Below, one piece after another: positions 1-6,409 of a stretch of 6,859 nucleotides of DNA. The notes beneath the pieces are model-generated. The model was not told the origin of the DNA. It was given only the letters and a program-made list of their open reading frames with translations, and did not search any database. How positions within the stretch are numbered: the first letter of the stretch is position 1; every line of letters starts with the position of its first letter. The translations under genes and the position numbers were made by a program. Origin of the DNA: Anaerolineae bacterium (lineage in GTDB: Bacteria; Chloroflexota; Anaerolineae; JAFGEY01); NCBI GenBank assembly GCA_016929205.1, contig JAFGJF010000053.1, positions 1 to 6,859 on the forward strand, given 5' to 3'.

Positions 1-1
1 G

Positions 2-787
2 ATCGTACTCGCGACCAAGTTCCATGGGCAGATGGACAGGGACGACCCGAATGCCGGAGGCAACAGCCGCCGCCACATCATCGCCGCCTGTGAGGCATCG
101 CTGCGCCGCCTGGATACCGACACGATCGACCTCTATATCTTTCATTCCCCCCAGGCCGACACGGCAATCGACGAGAGCCTGCGTGCGCTGGACGACCTGG
201 TCCGGGCGGGCAAAATACGCTATGTCGGCACAAGCAACTTTTCTGCCTGGCACATCGTCGAGGCCCTCTGGGCGGCCAAAGAGTGGGGCCTGGTCCGTCC
301 CGTCGCCAGCCAACCGGCTTACAATCTGCTCGACCGGCGTGCCGAGCGCGAGTTGATCCCCATGGCGCGCAGCTATGACATTGCCGTCACCCCATGGTCG
401 CCGCTGGCCCAGGGATTTCTTGCCGGCAAATACCGGCGGGACGGGGCAGGGCCGGAAGACGCGCGATTGCGTACCGGCGTGAGTGCGACACAGGGTGAAC
501 ATATGGTCGATGCAGCGTTCGACCTCATCGATCTGTTGGATGACATGGCCGCACAAAAAAGATGCACAATCAGCCAGCTATCGCTGGCCTGGTGCATGCG
601 CCAGCCCGGCATCGCCAGCCCCATCGTCGGCCCGCGAACCGTCGCCCAGCTTGTGGACAACCTGGGCGCGATCGATGTCGACCTCGACGACCAGGATCGC
701 CAGCGCATCGACGCCCAAAGCCGGCCCGGAGAAAAGATCGTCCACTATTTTCGCGCGGACACCCGCCCGCGGTCGCGATGGATATAG
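2..787 (+). CDS. Aldo/keto reductase, 3' part (N-terminus outside window)
   Basis: This is an NAD(P)H-dependent oxidoreductase of the aldo/keto reductase superfamily, which interconverts carbonyls and alcohols in the cytoplasm. The frame is open from base 2 to the TAG at 785-787, giving 261 residues. The fragment begins IVLATKFHG, a conserved internal strand, so the Met codon at 32 is not the start and roughly 65-85 residues (with the catalytic Asp and Tyr) lie upstream. Two of the four catalytic residues are visible: Lys6 in ATKF and His48 in IDLYIFHSP. Other family signatures are RRHIIAACEASLRRL (24-38), GKIRYVGTSNFSAW (70-83), the cofactor loop PWSPLAQGFLAGKY (131-144) and the phosphate-binding GPRTVAQLVDN (210-220). 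It most resembles the YajO/aryl-alcohol-dehydrogenase-like AKRs. The substrate cannot be read from sequence. It lies 102 bp upstream of another oxidoreductase on the same strand; a sugar or sugar-derived carbonyl substrate is only inferred from the neighbourhood. Confidence 0.93.
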   Translation: MVLATKFHGQMDRDDPNAGGNSRRHIIAACEASLRRLDTDTIDLYIFHSPQADTAIDESLRALDDLVRAGKIRYVGTSNFSAWHIVEALWAAKEWGLVRPVASQPAYNLLDRRAERELIPMARSYDIAVTPWSPLAQGFLAGKYRRDGAGPEDARLRTGVSATQGEHMVDAAFDLIDLLDDMAAQKRCTISQLSLAWCMRQPGIASPIVGPRTVAQLVDNLGAIDVDLDDQDRQRIDAQSRPGEKIVHYFRADTRPRSRWI

Positions 788-819
788 CAGCTGGAACACA
801 CAGATACAAACAGCCATTC

Positions 820-848
820 TTGCGGCCATGCCGTTTTGGTGCTAGAAT
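820..848 (+). promoter_or_regulatory. Candidate sigma70-type promoter with extended -10
   Basis: TAGAAT at 843-848 matches the -10 consensus at 5 of 6 positions and is preceded by TGC at 840-842, the extended -10 pattern. A weak -35 (TTGCGG, 820-825, 3 of 6) sits 17 bp upstream. Transcription would start near 855 and leave a leader of about 35 nt before the ATG at 890. It would let the oxidoreductase gene be transcribed separately from the aldo/keto reductase. Judged by eye only. Confidence 0.4.
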
Positions 849-872
849 AACCTCTTTGCAAAAACATTCTAG
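842..872. promoter_or_regulatory. Dyad overlapping the candidate -10, possible operator
   Basis: CTAGAAT (842-848) and ATTCTAG (866-872) are perfect 7-bp inverted arms separated by 17 bp. An 8-bp palindrome, TTTGCAAA (855-862), lies almost exactly between them. The left arm contains the candidate -10 hexamer and the palindrome covers the predicted start site. Because the left arm lies upstream of that start site, an RNA hairpin is unlikely, and a protein-binding operator is the more natural reading. The regulator is unknown. Confidence 0.3.
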
Positions 873-889
873 ACGTGGGGTAAAAAGAG

Positions 890-1954
890 ATGAAAATTCT
901 ATTGACAGGCGGCACCGGCAATGTGGGTCGCGCAGCAGTCGAACGGCTGGTTCAAAATGGACACGATTTGCGGGTTGTCGGACGGCGCGCTTTTGACGAC
1001 CTCGATCACGAGCGTCTTGGCGAGCATTTCTTTGACGGCGCCGAGTACGTGCAGTGCGACGTCAACAGCTATGACGCTTTGCACGAGCAGGTGCGGGGCA
1101 TGGAAGGCATCGTCCATCTGGCGGCGATTGCCTTTCCCGGCGGTGGCCCCAGCCAGGAAGTCTTTCGCATCAACTGTTCGGGCACTTATAATGTCTACCA
1201 GGCAGCGGCAGAAGAAGGAATCAAAAAAATCTCTTGTGCCAGCTCCATCAACGCCCTGGGGTTTAACTATGGTCTCGTCCCGTTCGAGATCGCGTATTTT
1301 CCCATTGACGAACAGCATCCAACCTTTACAACCGACTCGTACTCGTTTTCCAAGCAAGTGACCGAAGACATTGCCGATTATTTCTGGCGGCGCGAGGGCA
1401 TTTCGAGCATTAACCTGCGTCTTCCCGGCGTGTACGAGGTCCACGAAGGACGTATGGATCGCTGGCGGATGTTTTCACAACATTTCCGGGAAATATTTGA
1501 CGAATTTGTGGCCCTGCCAGAAGATGAGCGTCAAGCCCGGATCAAGCAGGCCGTCGCCAAGTACGACGCGACCCGTCCCGACCGGGCCGGATTTTTCCCC
1601 GATGTAGATATGCGTGCGCGCTGGCGCGCTATGCGTGAGGACCGCGACCTGGGCCTGCTTTTCGGCGGCTTTGGGCGCAGCAACTTTTGGGCCAGCATCG
1701 ATGCCCGTGATTCGGCACAGGCCCTCGAAAAAGGCCTCACCGCCGATTATCAAGGCAGCCATCCCATCTTTGTCAATGACAGCGAGAACGCCGCCGGCGT
1801 TGACTCGGAGCTGCTGGTCCAGATCTTTTTCCCGGATGTGACCAAGCGTACACATCCTCTCCAGGGGCGAGAGACGCTGGTCAGCATAGACAAAGCGCGT
1901 GCTTTGATCGGCTACGAACCCGAGTACCCCGTTGCCGAGGTGATGGGATTCTAG
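890..1954 (+). CDS. NAD(P)-dependent epimerase/dehydratase family oxidoreductase (extended SDR)
   Basis: This complete 354-residue protein is an extended short-chain dehydrogenase/reductase, a cytoplasmic Rossmann-fold enzyme class that mostly acts on nucleotide sugars or free sugars. The N-terminus MKILLTGGTGNVG holds the dinucleotide-binding GxxGxxG motif (Gly7, Gly10, Gly13). GIVHLAA (73-79) is the typical strand near the cofactor. SCASSINALG (115-124) supplies the active-site Ser, and SYSFSK gives the catalytic YxxxK pair (Tyr151, Lys155). The C-terminal SIDKARALIGYEPEYP (332-347) is the usual extended-SDR ending. A long Arg/Asp-rich segment at about 185-265 is probably the substrate-binding cap. 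The ATG at 890 is preceded by GGGG at 877-880 with a 9-nt spacer, and the codon lies just before the Rossmann strand, so the start is secure. Length is within the family range. Specificity (epimerase, dehydratase or dehydrogenase) cannot be assigned. It follows the aldo/keto reductase and faces a leftward glycan-degradation block. Confidence 0.9.
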   Translation: MKILLTGGTGNVGRAAVERLVQNGHDLRVVGRRAFDDLDHERLGEHFFDGAEYVQCDVNSYDALHEQVRGMEGIVHLAAIAFPGGGPSQEVFRINCSGTYNVYQAAAEEGIKKISCASSINALGFNYGLVPFEIAYFPIDEQHPTFTTDSYSFSKQVTEDIADYFWRREGISSINLRLPGVYEVHEGRMDRWRMFSQHFREIFDEFVALPEDERQARIKQAVAKYDATRPDRAGFFPDVDMRARWRAMREDRDLGLLFGGFGRSNFWASIDARDSAQALEKGLTADYQGSHPIFVNDSENAAGVDSELLVQIFFPDVTKRTHPLQGRETLVSIDKARALIGYEPEYPVAEVMGF

Positions 1955-2003
1955 CCGGAACTCATTTGCCGGCGCCAGGCCGATCGGACGCTCTGCTGCC
2001 CGT

Positions 2004-4163
2004 TCACGGCATCCGCTTCAGCCCTTCCCAGCGCACGTGCCATTGCCCGTCATCGGGAAAACCCGGTGACGGGCGATCGGGACAACCATCCCAGCCGGCA
2101 GCCATCATCGCCGCTGCGGCGAGCAATCCACCGTTGCCCGGCAGGTAGAGCGGCAGCCGCGACGATTGGTAGTTATGCCCGTTCGCCAGGTAGCGATTCT
2201 TGACCGCGTCGATGAACAAGGCATCCACCGACTGTTCTGGCCGGCCGAGGCGGGCGGCGGTCATGGCCAACATGGGATAGTCCCACCCCCATGTTGTCGG
2301 CCAATCCCACGTTTGCAAAACGCGATCGAGCGTTCTCTGCATGATTTGCGGGTCGATCAACGGCGTCGGGGGAACCACACCCAGAGCGGCGACCATCGAG
2401 GGATGGTCGCGCGGAATGGTATATGGCGGCGTTTCAATTGCCGTATACACCCCATCACGAACGGTTGGCAGAGCGAGTCGATTTATCACTTGCTCCCACT
2501 GCGGGTGGCGCGCCAGTCCCAGCCGCTCTCGCCACGCCTGTGCAGTGTCAAGTGCCCAATGCCAGTAAGCCAGTTCAAAGGTTGGATTCAGGTTGCGCGC
2601 CCGGTCGCGTCCATAGCTTTCCTGCGCCGGGATCATAGCCGGCCCAAGCACGTAGCGCTGCGTGGCACGATCCCATAGTGGATAGGAAGCCATAAATTCG
2701 GCGGTCTCAAAGACGATCTGCCGGTACCGTTCCAGGGTCTTTTGTCCAGGATGGGCCCGGTAGCACAGTTCGGCAAAATAGATCGGATGTGGCTGCTGCC
2801 AGATCAAAAACACACCCACGTTGCTCGGGCTGTCGTGCCCATCCGGACCGACCATCTTGGGCCAGCGCGCACCCCGATACCCCTGCCGGGCCGCAGTCTC
2901 CCGAGCCAGCGGCAGGATCGCCTCGTACCAGGGCAGGCTGCGCTCCAACAGGGGCAGCCGACCCCACAGCGCAAAGTGCGCGGCGTGCCACCAGTGCATC
3001 TCTAGATGCGCCTTGCCATACCAACTGTTACAGACCAGCCCCGTCTCCTGAGGCGGCATAGACCCTGCACACTGGATTGCGGTCAAGTACTGCGAGAGCA
3101 CAATCCGCCGTTCGAGCTCACCGGCACGGGGATCGCTGCACGCAGACAGATCGATCGCCCCCCCACTGCGCCAGAACTGCTCCCAGTGACGCGCAGACGC
3201 CTCGCGCACAGCGTGGAACTCGGGCAGCGGCACGGAAATCTCGGTTGGCGAGAAGGCAAAAACAACATCCAGCGGCTCGCTATTTTGCCGCGAGACTTCA
3301 TACGCGTGATCGGCTACATGCCGTATCGTTCCCGACTCGGAACATACCACGCGAACACAATAACGACTCTCGTCCAGTGCGCGGATCAGGTCTGCTTGGC
3401 AGCCTGAGATGTGTGCCTGCGTCGTGTGGCAATCCGGGCACGTCCAATCCGCTGCGTTGCGCCACGCGTCACTGCCGTAGGGAAAGGTCAGCATGACCGC
3501 CAACTGCCCCAATGCCAACAGCGGCGATTCAACGCGTATTGCCAGCAGATCGCGTGCCGGGTGACACACGGTGTGTACCTCGACTGGCTGCCCTTCGAGT
3601 TCGAACCGGCTGTTGAGCAGCCCGGTCCACAGATCTAAAAGCTGGTGCGGGCGAGCCAGATCGTCAATCCCGGCAGGCGAACCGTCCGCTTTGATCAATC
3701 GTAACCCGATCTGTCCCAAATGCAGCCGGTGCGGATTGGCACGTAGCCAGGACGCGGCAGGTGTGTATCCGCCGGGACCGATCCCCGAGGCATAGGGCAC
3801 CTGGCGCTCGCCGACCTTGTAGTTTTCCAGCACATCTTCCAGCCGGTAGCCTTCCGGATTTGGCAGACTGTGCCAGCCCCACTGAGCATGCGTGCCCAGC
3901 GGCATCCCTTTTTCGTACTCATCGGGAAACGTCTGCAGCCCGGTTATGTCTGCCGTGAAGGCAAACTCGCCATTGCCCACACTGAGTGGCATGGGCGGTT
4001 GAGTTACACCGGGCGGGTGAGTTACACCGGGCGGGTGAGTTACACCGCATAGATCGGGTCTGTCGATCACGACGTTATGCCGCGCCACTAATGCACGGCG
4101 ATCGATAGGATGAACAGACGCCGTCTGAGTGGTATCTGCCATCTCCCGGCTGCCTTTGGCCAC
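2004..4163 (-). CDS. Six-hairpin glycosidase, GH65-like, cytoplasmic
   Basis: This is a complete 719-residue protein that I read as an (alpha/alpha)6-barrel glycoside hydrolase or phosphorylase related to GH65. An N-terminal beta-rich part (about 60-310) contains PLSVGNGEFAFTADITGLQTF (59-79) and WLRANPHRLHLGQIGL (139-154). The helical barrel follows, with NSWYGKAHLEMHWWH (379-393) and AQESYG (513-518). The latter is followed by NPTFELAYWHWAL (526-538), a layout resembling the GPDEY...NNxYTN block of GH65, where the Glu is the general acid. Glu515 is therefore my candidate acid, with Glu388 an alternative. There is no signal peptide, so it probably acts on imported oligosaccharides. The start is GTG at 4163, chosen because GGGAGGA lies 8 nt upstream; the in-frame ATG at 4142 has a purine run directly abutting it. 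Oddities are three GVT(H/Q)PP hexapeptides at 40-57 and a CPDC pair (242-245). The gene ends convergently to the oxidoreductase and lies 179 bp downstream of the lyase. Exact family and substrate are uncertain. Confidence 0.75.
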   Translation of the reverse strand: MAKGSREMADTTQTASVHPIDRRALVARHNVVIDRPDLCGVTHPPGVTHPPGVTQPPMPLSVGNGEFAFTADITGLQTFPDEYEKGMPLGTHAQWGWHSLPNPEGYRLEDVLENYKVGERQVPYASGIGPGGYTPAASWLRANPHRLHLGQIGLRLIKADGSPAGIDDLARPHQLLDLWTGLLNSRFELEGQPVEVHTVCHPARDLLAIRVESPLLALGQLAVMLTFPYGSDAWRNAADWTCPDCHTTQAHISGCQADLIRALDESRYCVRVVCSESGTIRHVADHAYEVSRQNSEPLDVVFAFSPTEISVPLPEFHAVREASARHWEQFWRSGGAIDLSACSDPRAGELERRIVLSQYLTAIQCAGSMPPQETGLVCNSWYGKAHLEMHWWHAAHFALWGRLPLLERSLPWYEAILPLARETAARQGYRGARWPKMVGPDGHDSPSNVGVFLIWQQPHPIYFAELCYRAHPGQKTLERYRQIVFETAEFMASYPLWDRATQRYVLGPAMIPAQESYGRDRARNLNPTFELAYWHWALDTAQAWRERLGLARHPQWEQVINRLALPTVRDGVYTAIETPPYTIPRDHPSMVAALGVVPPTPLIDPQIMQRTLDRVLQTWDWPTTWGWDYPMLAMTAARLGRPEQSVDALFIDAVKNRYLANGHNYQSSRLPLYLPGNGGLLAAAAMMAAGWDGCPDRPSPGFPDDGQWHVRWEGLKRMP
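2045..2074. repeat. Near-perfect 30-bp hairpin inside the 3' end of the glycosidase gene
   Basis: The arms GCCCGTCATCGGG (2045-2057) and CCCGGTGACGGGC (2062-2074) are inverted repeats of 13 bp with a single mismatch at 2053/2066, around a 4-nt loop (AAAA on the plus strand, TTTT on the minus). The mismatch is a G-U wobble in plus-strand RNA and A-C in minus-strand RNA. The element lies in codons 697-707 of the glycosidase, 38 bp before its stop codon. No T-run follows on either strand, so it is not a standard intrinsic terminator. Confidence 0.6.
3993..4047. repeat. 18-bp in-frame tandem repeat, about 3 copies
   Basis: The unit GAGTTACACCGGGCGGGT occurs at 4001-4018 and 4019-4036. A partial third copy (first 11 bases) is at 4037-4047, and a partial copy with one mismatch (GGGCGGTT) precedes it at 3993-4000. 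In the glycosidase reading frame it encodes GVTHPP, GVTHPP and GVTQPP at residues 40-57. Since 18 is a multiple of 3, gain or loss of units keeps the frame open. The two complete copies are identical, which suggests recent duplication by slippage. Confidence 0.85.
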
Positions 4164-4342
4164 CTCGCTTATCCTCCCACATCATCTCTCGCCCGCTCAC
4201 CTGGAATCGTTTGGGTTTGCGTGGGCGCGAGGTCAGAGTCCCTCGTTGACAAAACTTGGGCCACCAAAGGGCGCATCTTTACAAATGTAGCGCGCCTTTT
4301 TTGGGTTCAAATCGACTCCAGGCAAATTCACCCAAAGGAGTT
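4164..4342 (-). other. Gap between lyase and glycosidase genes, with ribosome-binding site and imperfect dyad
   Basis: The 179-bp gap holds no credible gene. At 4172-4178 the minus strand reads GGGAGGA, 8 nt before the GTG start of the glycosidase, and this fixes that start. At 4266-4299 AAAGG(G)CGC and GCGCCTTT form an 8-bp stem with one bulged G, and TACAAATGTA within it can form a small inner stem. A weak minus-strand promoter can be drawn as TTGAAC (revcomp of 4306-4311), a 16-bp spacer and TACATT. It overlaps the dyad, so the stem could equally be an operator, an RNA stability element or a leaky terminator after the lyase gene. No T-run follows the stem on the minus strand. Confidence 0.35.
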
Positions 4343-6388
4343 TCATTGCCACCCGACCCTCCACTGCTGCGTTTCGCCGCCGAACGTGACGCGCCAGATC
4401 TTGTTTCCACTGTTCACCCCAAGCACGATCGCCAAATCGTCCCCCTCGTCTTCCCGGTGAACCTCCCCCTTGTCTTCCCGAACGAGCGCCGTGAGAAAGC
4501 GGGCCGGTGCCGGACCAACCCGGGTATAGATCAACTGCGGGGCCGGGATCTTGACTGCATACCCAAAAGAGACCCAGCCACCTTTCGGCACGAGCGATCC
4601 CTCCAGCACGCGAGACTGCAAGCCCTGCCGCAGCAAAGGCAGCAGGCTCATCCGGACGCGATCGCCATGATAGATATAAGCGCCCGGGACACGGTCATCG
4701 GCCCTTAACCGCCGAGGCGCAAAGTTAAAAGACAGATTGTAGGTGTGATTGCCCGTGCCGGTGAGCACGTCATCGATCAGCCACACACCCGGTTTGAACC
4801 ATATCACCCGCCGCAGGTGAAAAACAGGCTGCTCCATAAAGGCATAACCATTGTGCGACACTTCGATCAGGTCAACGTCGGGGCCGGGCTCAAAACGGTG
4901 GCAAAACGTGCGCAGGCAACGAATCCGCGAACTGGTATCGGGAACGTCACCCATTTTGTGATTGTCCACACCGACCGTATTGTGTGCCTGCGAGGAATAG
5001 AAATAATCGCGCCAATCGTGCCAGGCACTATTGGAATAGATAAACCGTCCGGTGTCGACCAGCACGTCTTCCCCTTCGACCTGAAGCTCCAGGTGCCCGG
5101 CATCAAAATGCGAGTGTGCCCTGCTTTCTCCGCGTTCCAACTGCGTCCCCGTCACCAGGGCATAAGAATCCTGATCCTGCCAGCCAGTACGCAGAACGTG
5201 AAACCCCGGATCGGGCAGCGAATAGTTTTTTTGTGCGGGCGGCATACCTTCTTGCCGGCATGTTGCCAGGTACCGGAAATCCTCGCGACCGGTCAAATCG
5301 GCCATCGTGCGGAAAAAGGCGCGTAGCTCGTTCATATCACACGGATCGGTAGTCAGATTCATACCCTCGTACAATGACGGATCTGCCCGGCGGTCAAGCA
5401 GCGTGTTTCGATCCGCGTCACCAACCATTGGCAGTGACAGGTCAGGCTTGAGCAGCAGCATCAGGTACTCGGCACTTTTTTCCAGGATAGGCAGCATGTA
5501 CGGGGGCACGGGGATATCATTGAGGGTGGCGATACGAAAAGCCTGCAAGAACGCGCCTGCTGCAACCAGGTGATAGATCGGCGTGCGCTCGATGTGCACG
5601 CCATGGTGGTCAAATTGGTAACGCACCTCGTGCATGACCCGCCGGTACCCAAGCTGTTTCCACTCTGACGCGCGCCTGAACTCGGGAAACATGACGCCCA
5701 GTTGAAACAACGATGTGCTCTCCATAGTCAGCCAATTGCTGGCGTGGGTGTGATTGCTGTAGTGAGGGCATAAAAACTCGGCATGATCGTGAAGCGCGTT
5801 CAAAAAACAAACCCATCCTTCGTCATCCCAGGAAGGCGAGCGACGAAAATAAACCATCACCGGCAACCATACGGTATAGATGCGAATCCCCGCCTCAATC
5901 GAGCGCCACGCGTTGCCGGGAAACGCCATGTGCGAATCCGCTTCGGCCATATGCGGCGCCATCGGCCAACTGGCGACAAAATCCTTCAACTGGCTGACAA
6001 ACTCACAGGCATACTTTTCATCCCCGGTCAGGGCATAGGCCCGGGCCAGCGTGGCCCAAAAGTTATGCCGCGCCAGTGACCACAGCCACTCTGGATCGCG
6101 AGAAGAATCGATCGTAGGGTTAAAGTGCCAGTCGATCACCGGCCCCAACGCATAGCCAAAAATAACGTGCTGGCAGATCTGATCGGCCTCTTGGATCACC
6201 TCTTTATCATCGAACGCGGCAATGTCCGACTCGTCGAATAGATAGGTTGGGCTGGTACGCGTTCGAAAATGGTCGATCACGACCCGCAGCGCGCCCGGTT
6301 CGTCACCGGCTGCCAGTCGCAACCGCGCCTCGGCCAACGCTGGATGTGTAAAATCCAGGCGAGAAAAGAGCGTTTTGATATCAACCAT
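4343..6388 (-). CDS. Heparinase II/III-type polysaccharide lyase
   Basis: This complete 681-residue protein is a lyase of the heparinase II/III superfamily (PL12/PL15/PL17/PL21-type fold), which cleaves uronate-containing glycans by beta-elimination. The N-terminal helical toroid (about 1-380) shows DPEWLWSLARHNFW (98-111), TGDEKY (121-126), AWRSIEAGIRIYTVW (160-174), SNHTHASNW (211-219), MFPEFRRASEW (233-243) and IERTPIYH (266-273). The C-terminal beta-sandwich starts near 390 with HSHFDAGHLEL (425-435), VDTGRFIY (444-451) and SSQAHNTVGVDN (465-476). By motif position, Asn212, His213, Tyr272 and His427 correspond to the Asn/His/Tyr/His active-site set of these lyases. There is no signal peptide or lipobox, so the enzyme is predicted to be cytoplasmic and to act on oligosaccharides. 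The ATG at 6388 has AAGGA 9 nt upstream. The gene lies 21 bp after the flavoprotein gene, which implies co-transcription. Substrate (alginate, heparan, chondroitin-like or other) cannot be assigned. Confidence 0.9.
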   Translation of the reverse strand: MVDIKTLFSRLDFTHPALAEARLRLAAGDEPGALRVVIDHFRTRTSPTYLFDESDIAAFDDKEVIQEADQICQHVIFGYALGPVIDWHFNPTIDSSRDPEWLWSLARHNFWATLARAYALTGDEKYACEFVSQLKDFVASWPMAPHMAEADSHMAFPGNAWRSIEAGIRIYTVWLPVMVYFRRSPSWDDEGWVCFLNALHDHAEFLCPHYSNHTHASNWLTMESTSLFQLGVMFPEFRRASEWKQLGYRRVMHEVRYQFDHHGVHIERTPIYHLVAAGAFLQAFRIATLNDIPVPPYMLPILEKSAEYLMLLLKPDLSLPMVGDADRNTLLDRRADPSLYEGMNLTTDPCDMNELRAFFRTMADLTGREDFRYLATCRQEGMPPAQKNYSLPDPGFHVLRTGWQDQDSYALVTGTQLERGESRAHSHFDAGHLELQVEGEDVLVDTGRFIYSNSAWHDWRDYFYSSQAHNTVGVDNHKMGDVPDTSSRIRCLRTFCHRFEPGPDVDLIEVSHNGYAFMEQPVFHLRRVIWFKPGVWLIDDVLTGTGNHTYNLSFNFAPRRLRADDRVPGAYIYHGDRVRMSLLPLLRQGLQSRVLEGSLVPKGGWVSFGYAVKIPAPQLIYTRVGPAPARFLTALVREDKGEVHREDEGDDLAIVLGVNSGNKIWRVTFGGETQQWRVGWQ

Positions 6389-6397
6389 GTATTATCA

Positions 6398-6402
6398 TCC
6401 TT
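6398..6402 (-). promoter_or_regulatory. Ribosome-binding site of the lyase gene
   Basis: The minus strand reads AAAAGGATG here, with the AAGGA core 9 nt upstream of the lyase ATG at 6388. It lies inside the 21-bp gap after the stop codon of the upstream gene, which leaves little room for a separate promoter and supports co-transcription. Confidence 0.65.
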
Positions 6403-6409
6403 TTATTCG

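Noticed and set aside
32..34. ATG at 32 as the real start of the aldo/keto reductase
   Set aside because: The frame is open to the window edge and the ten upstream residues (IVLATKFHGQ) contain the conserved ATKF strand with the catalytic Lys.
1954..1987. Short palindromes at the convergent junction (GCCGG/CCGGC arms, GGCGCC, CCGATCGG) as a bidirectional terminator
   Set aside because: The best stem is only 5 bp with a 10-nt loop and no T-run follows on either strand.
2108..2122. Perfect 7-bp palindrome TCGCCGC/GCGGCGA
   Set aside because: It falls in a run of alanine codons (GCC/GCG) of the glycosidase, where such GC palindromes arise easily by codon use.
2310..2322. A second TTTGCAAA within the glycosidase coding region, like the one at 855-862
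   Set aside because: It encodes conserved-looking Val-Leu-Gln-Thr codons, lacks the flanking CTAGAAT arms and is not near a promoter.
4246..4274. TTGACA on the plus strand at 4246-4251 as a -35 element
   Set aside because: No -10-like hexamer lies 15-19 bp downstream, and no plus-strand gene follows.
4300..4325. A GGGTTCAAATC string resembling the T-loop of a tRNA
   Set aside because: The bases on either side do not form the required 5-bp T stem, and there is no acceptor stem or anticodon arm nearby.
4745..5326. Long plus-strand open frame (193 codons) opposite the lyase gene, plus similar long frames opposite the glycosidase (2166-2678) and the oxidoreductase (899-1444, minus strand)
   Set aside because: These are antisense shadows common in GC-rich coding DNA. 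They match no family I know and lie fully inside genes with strong motif support.
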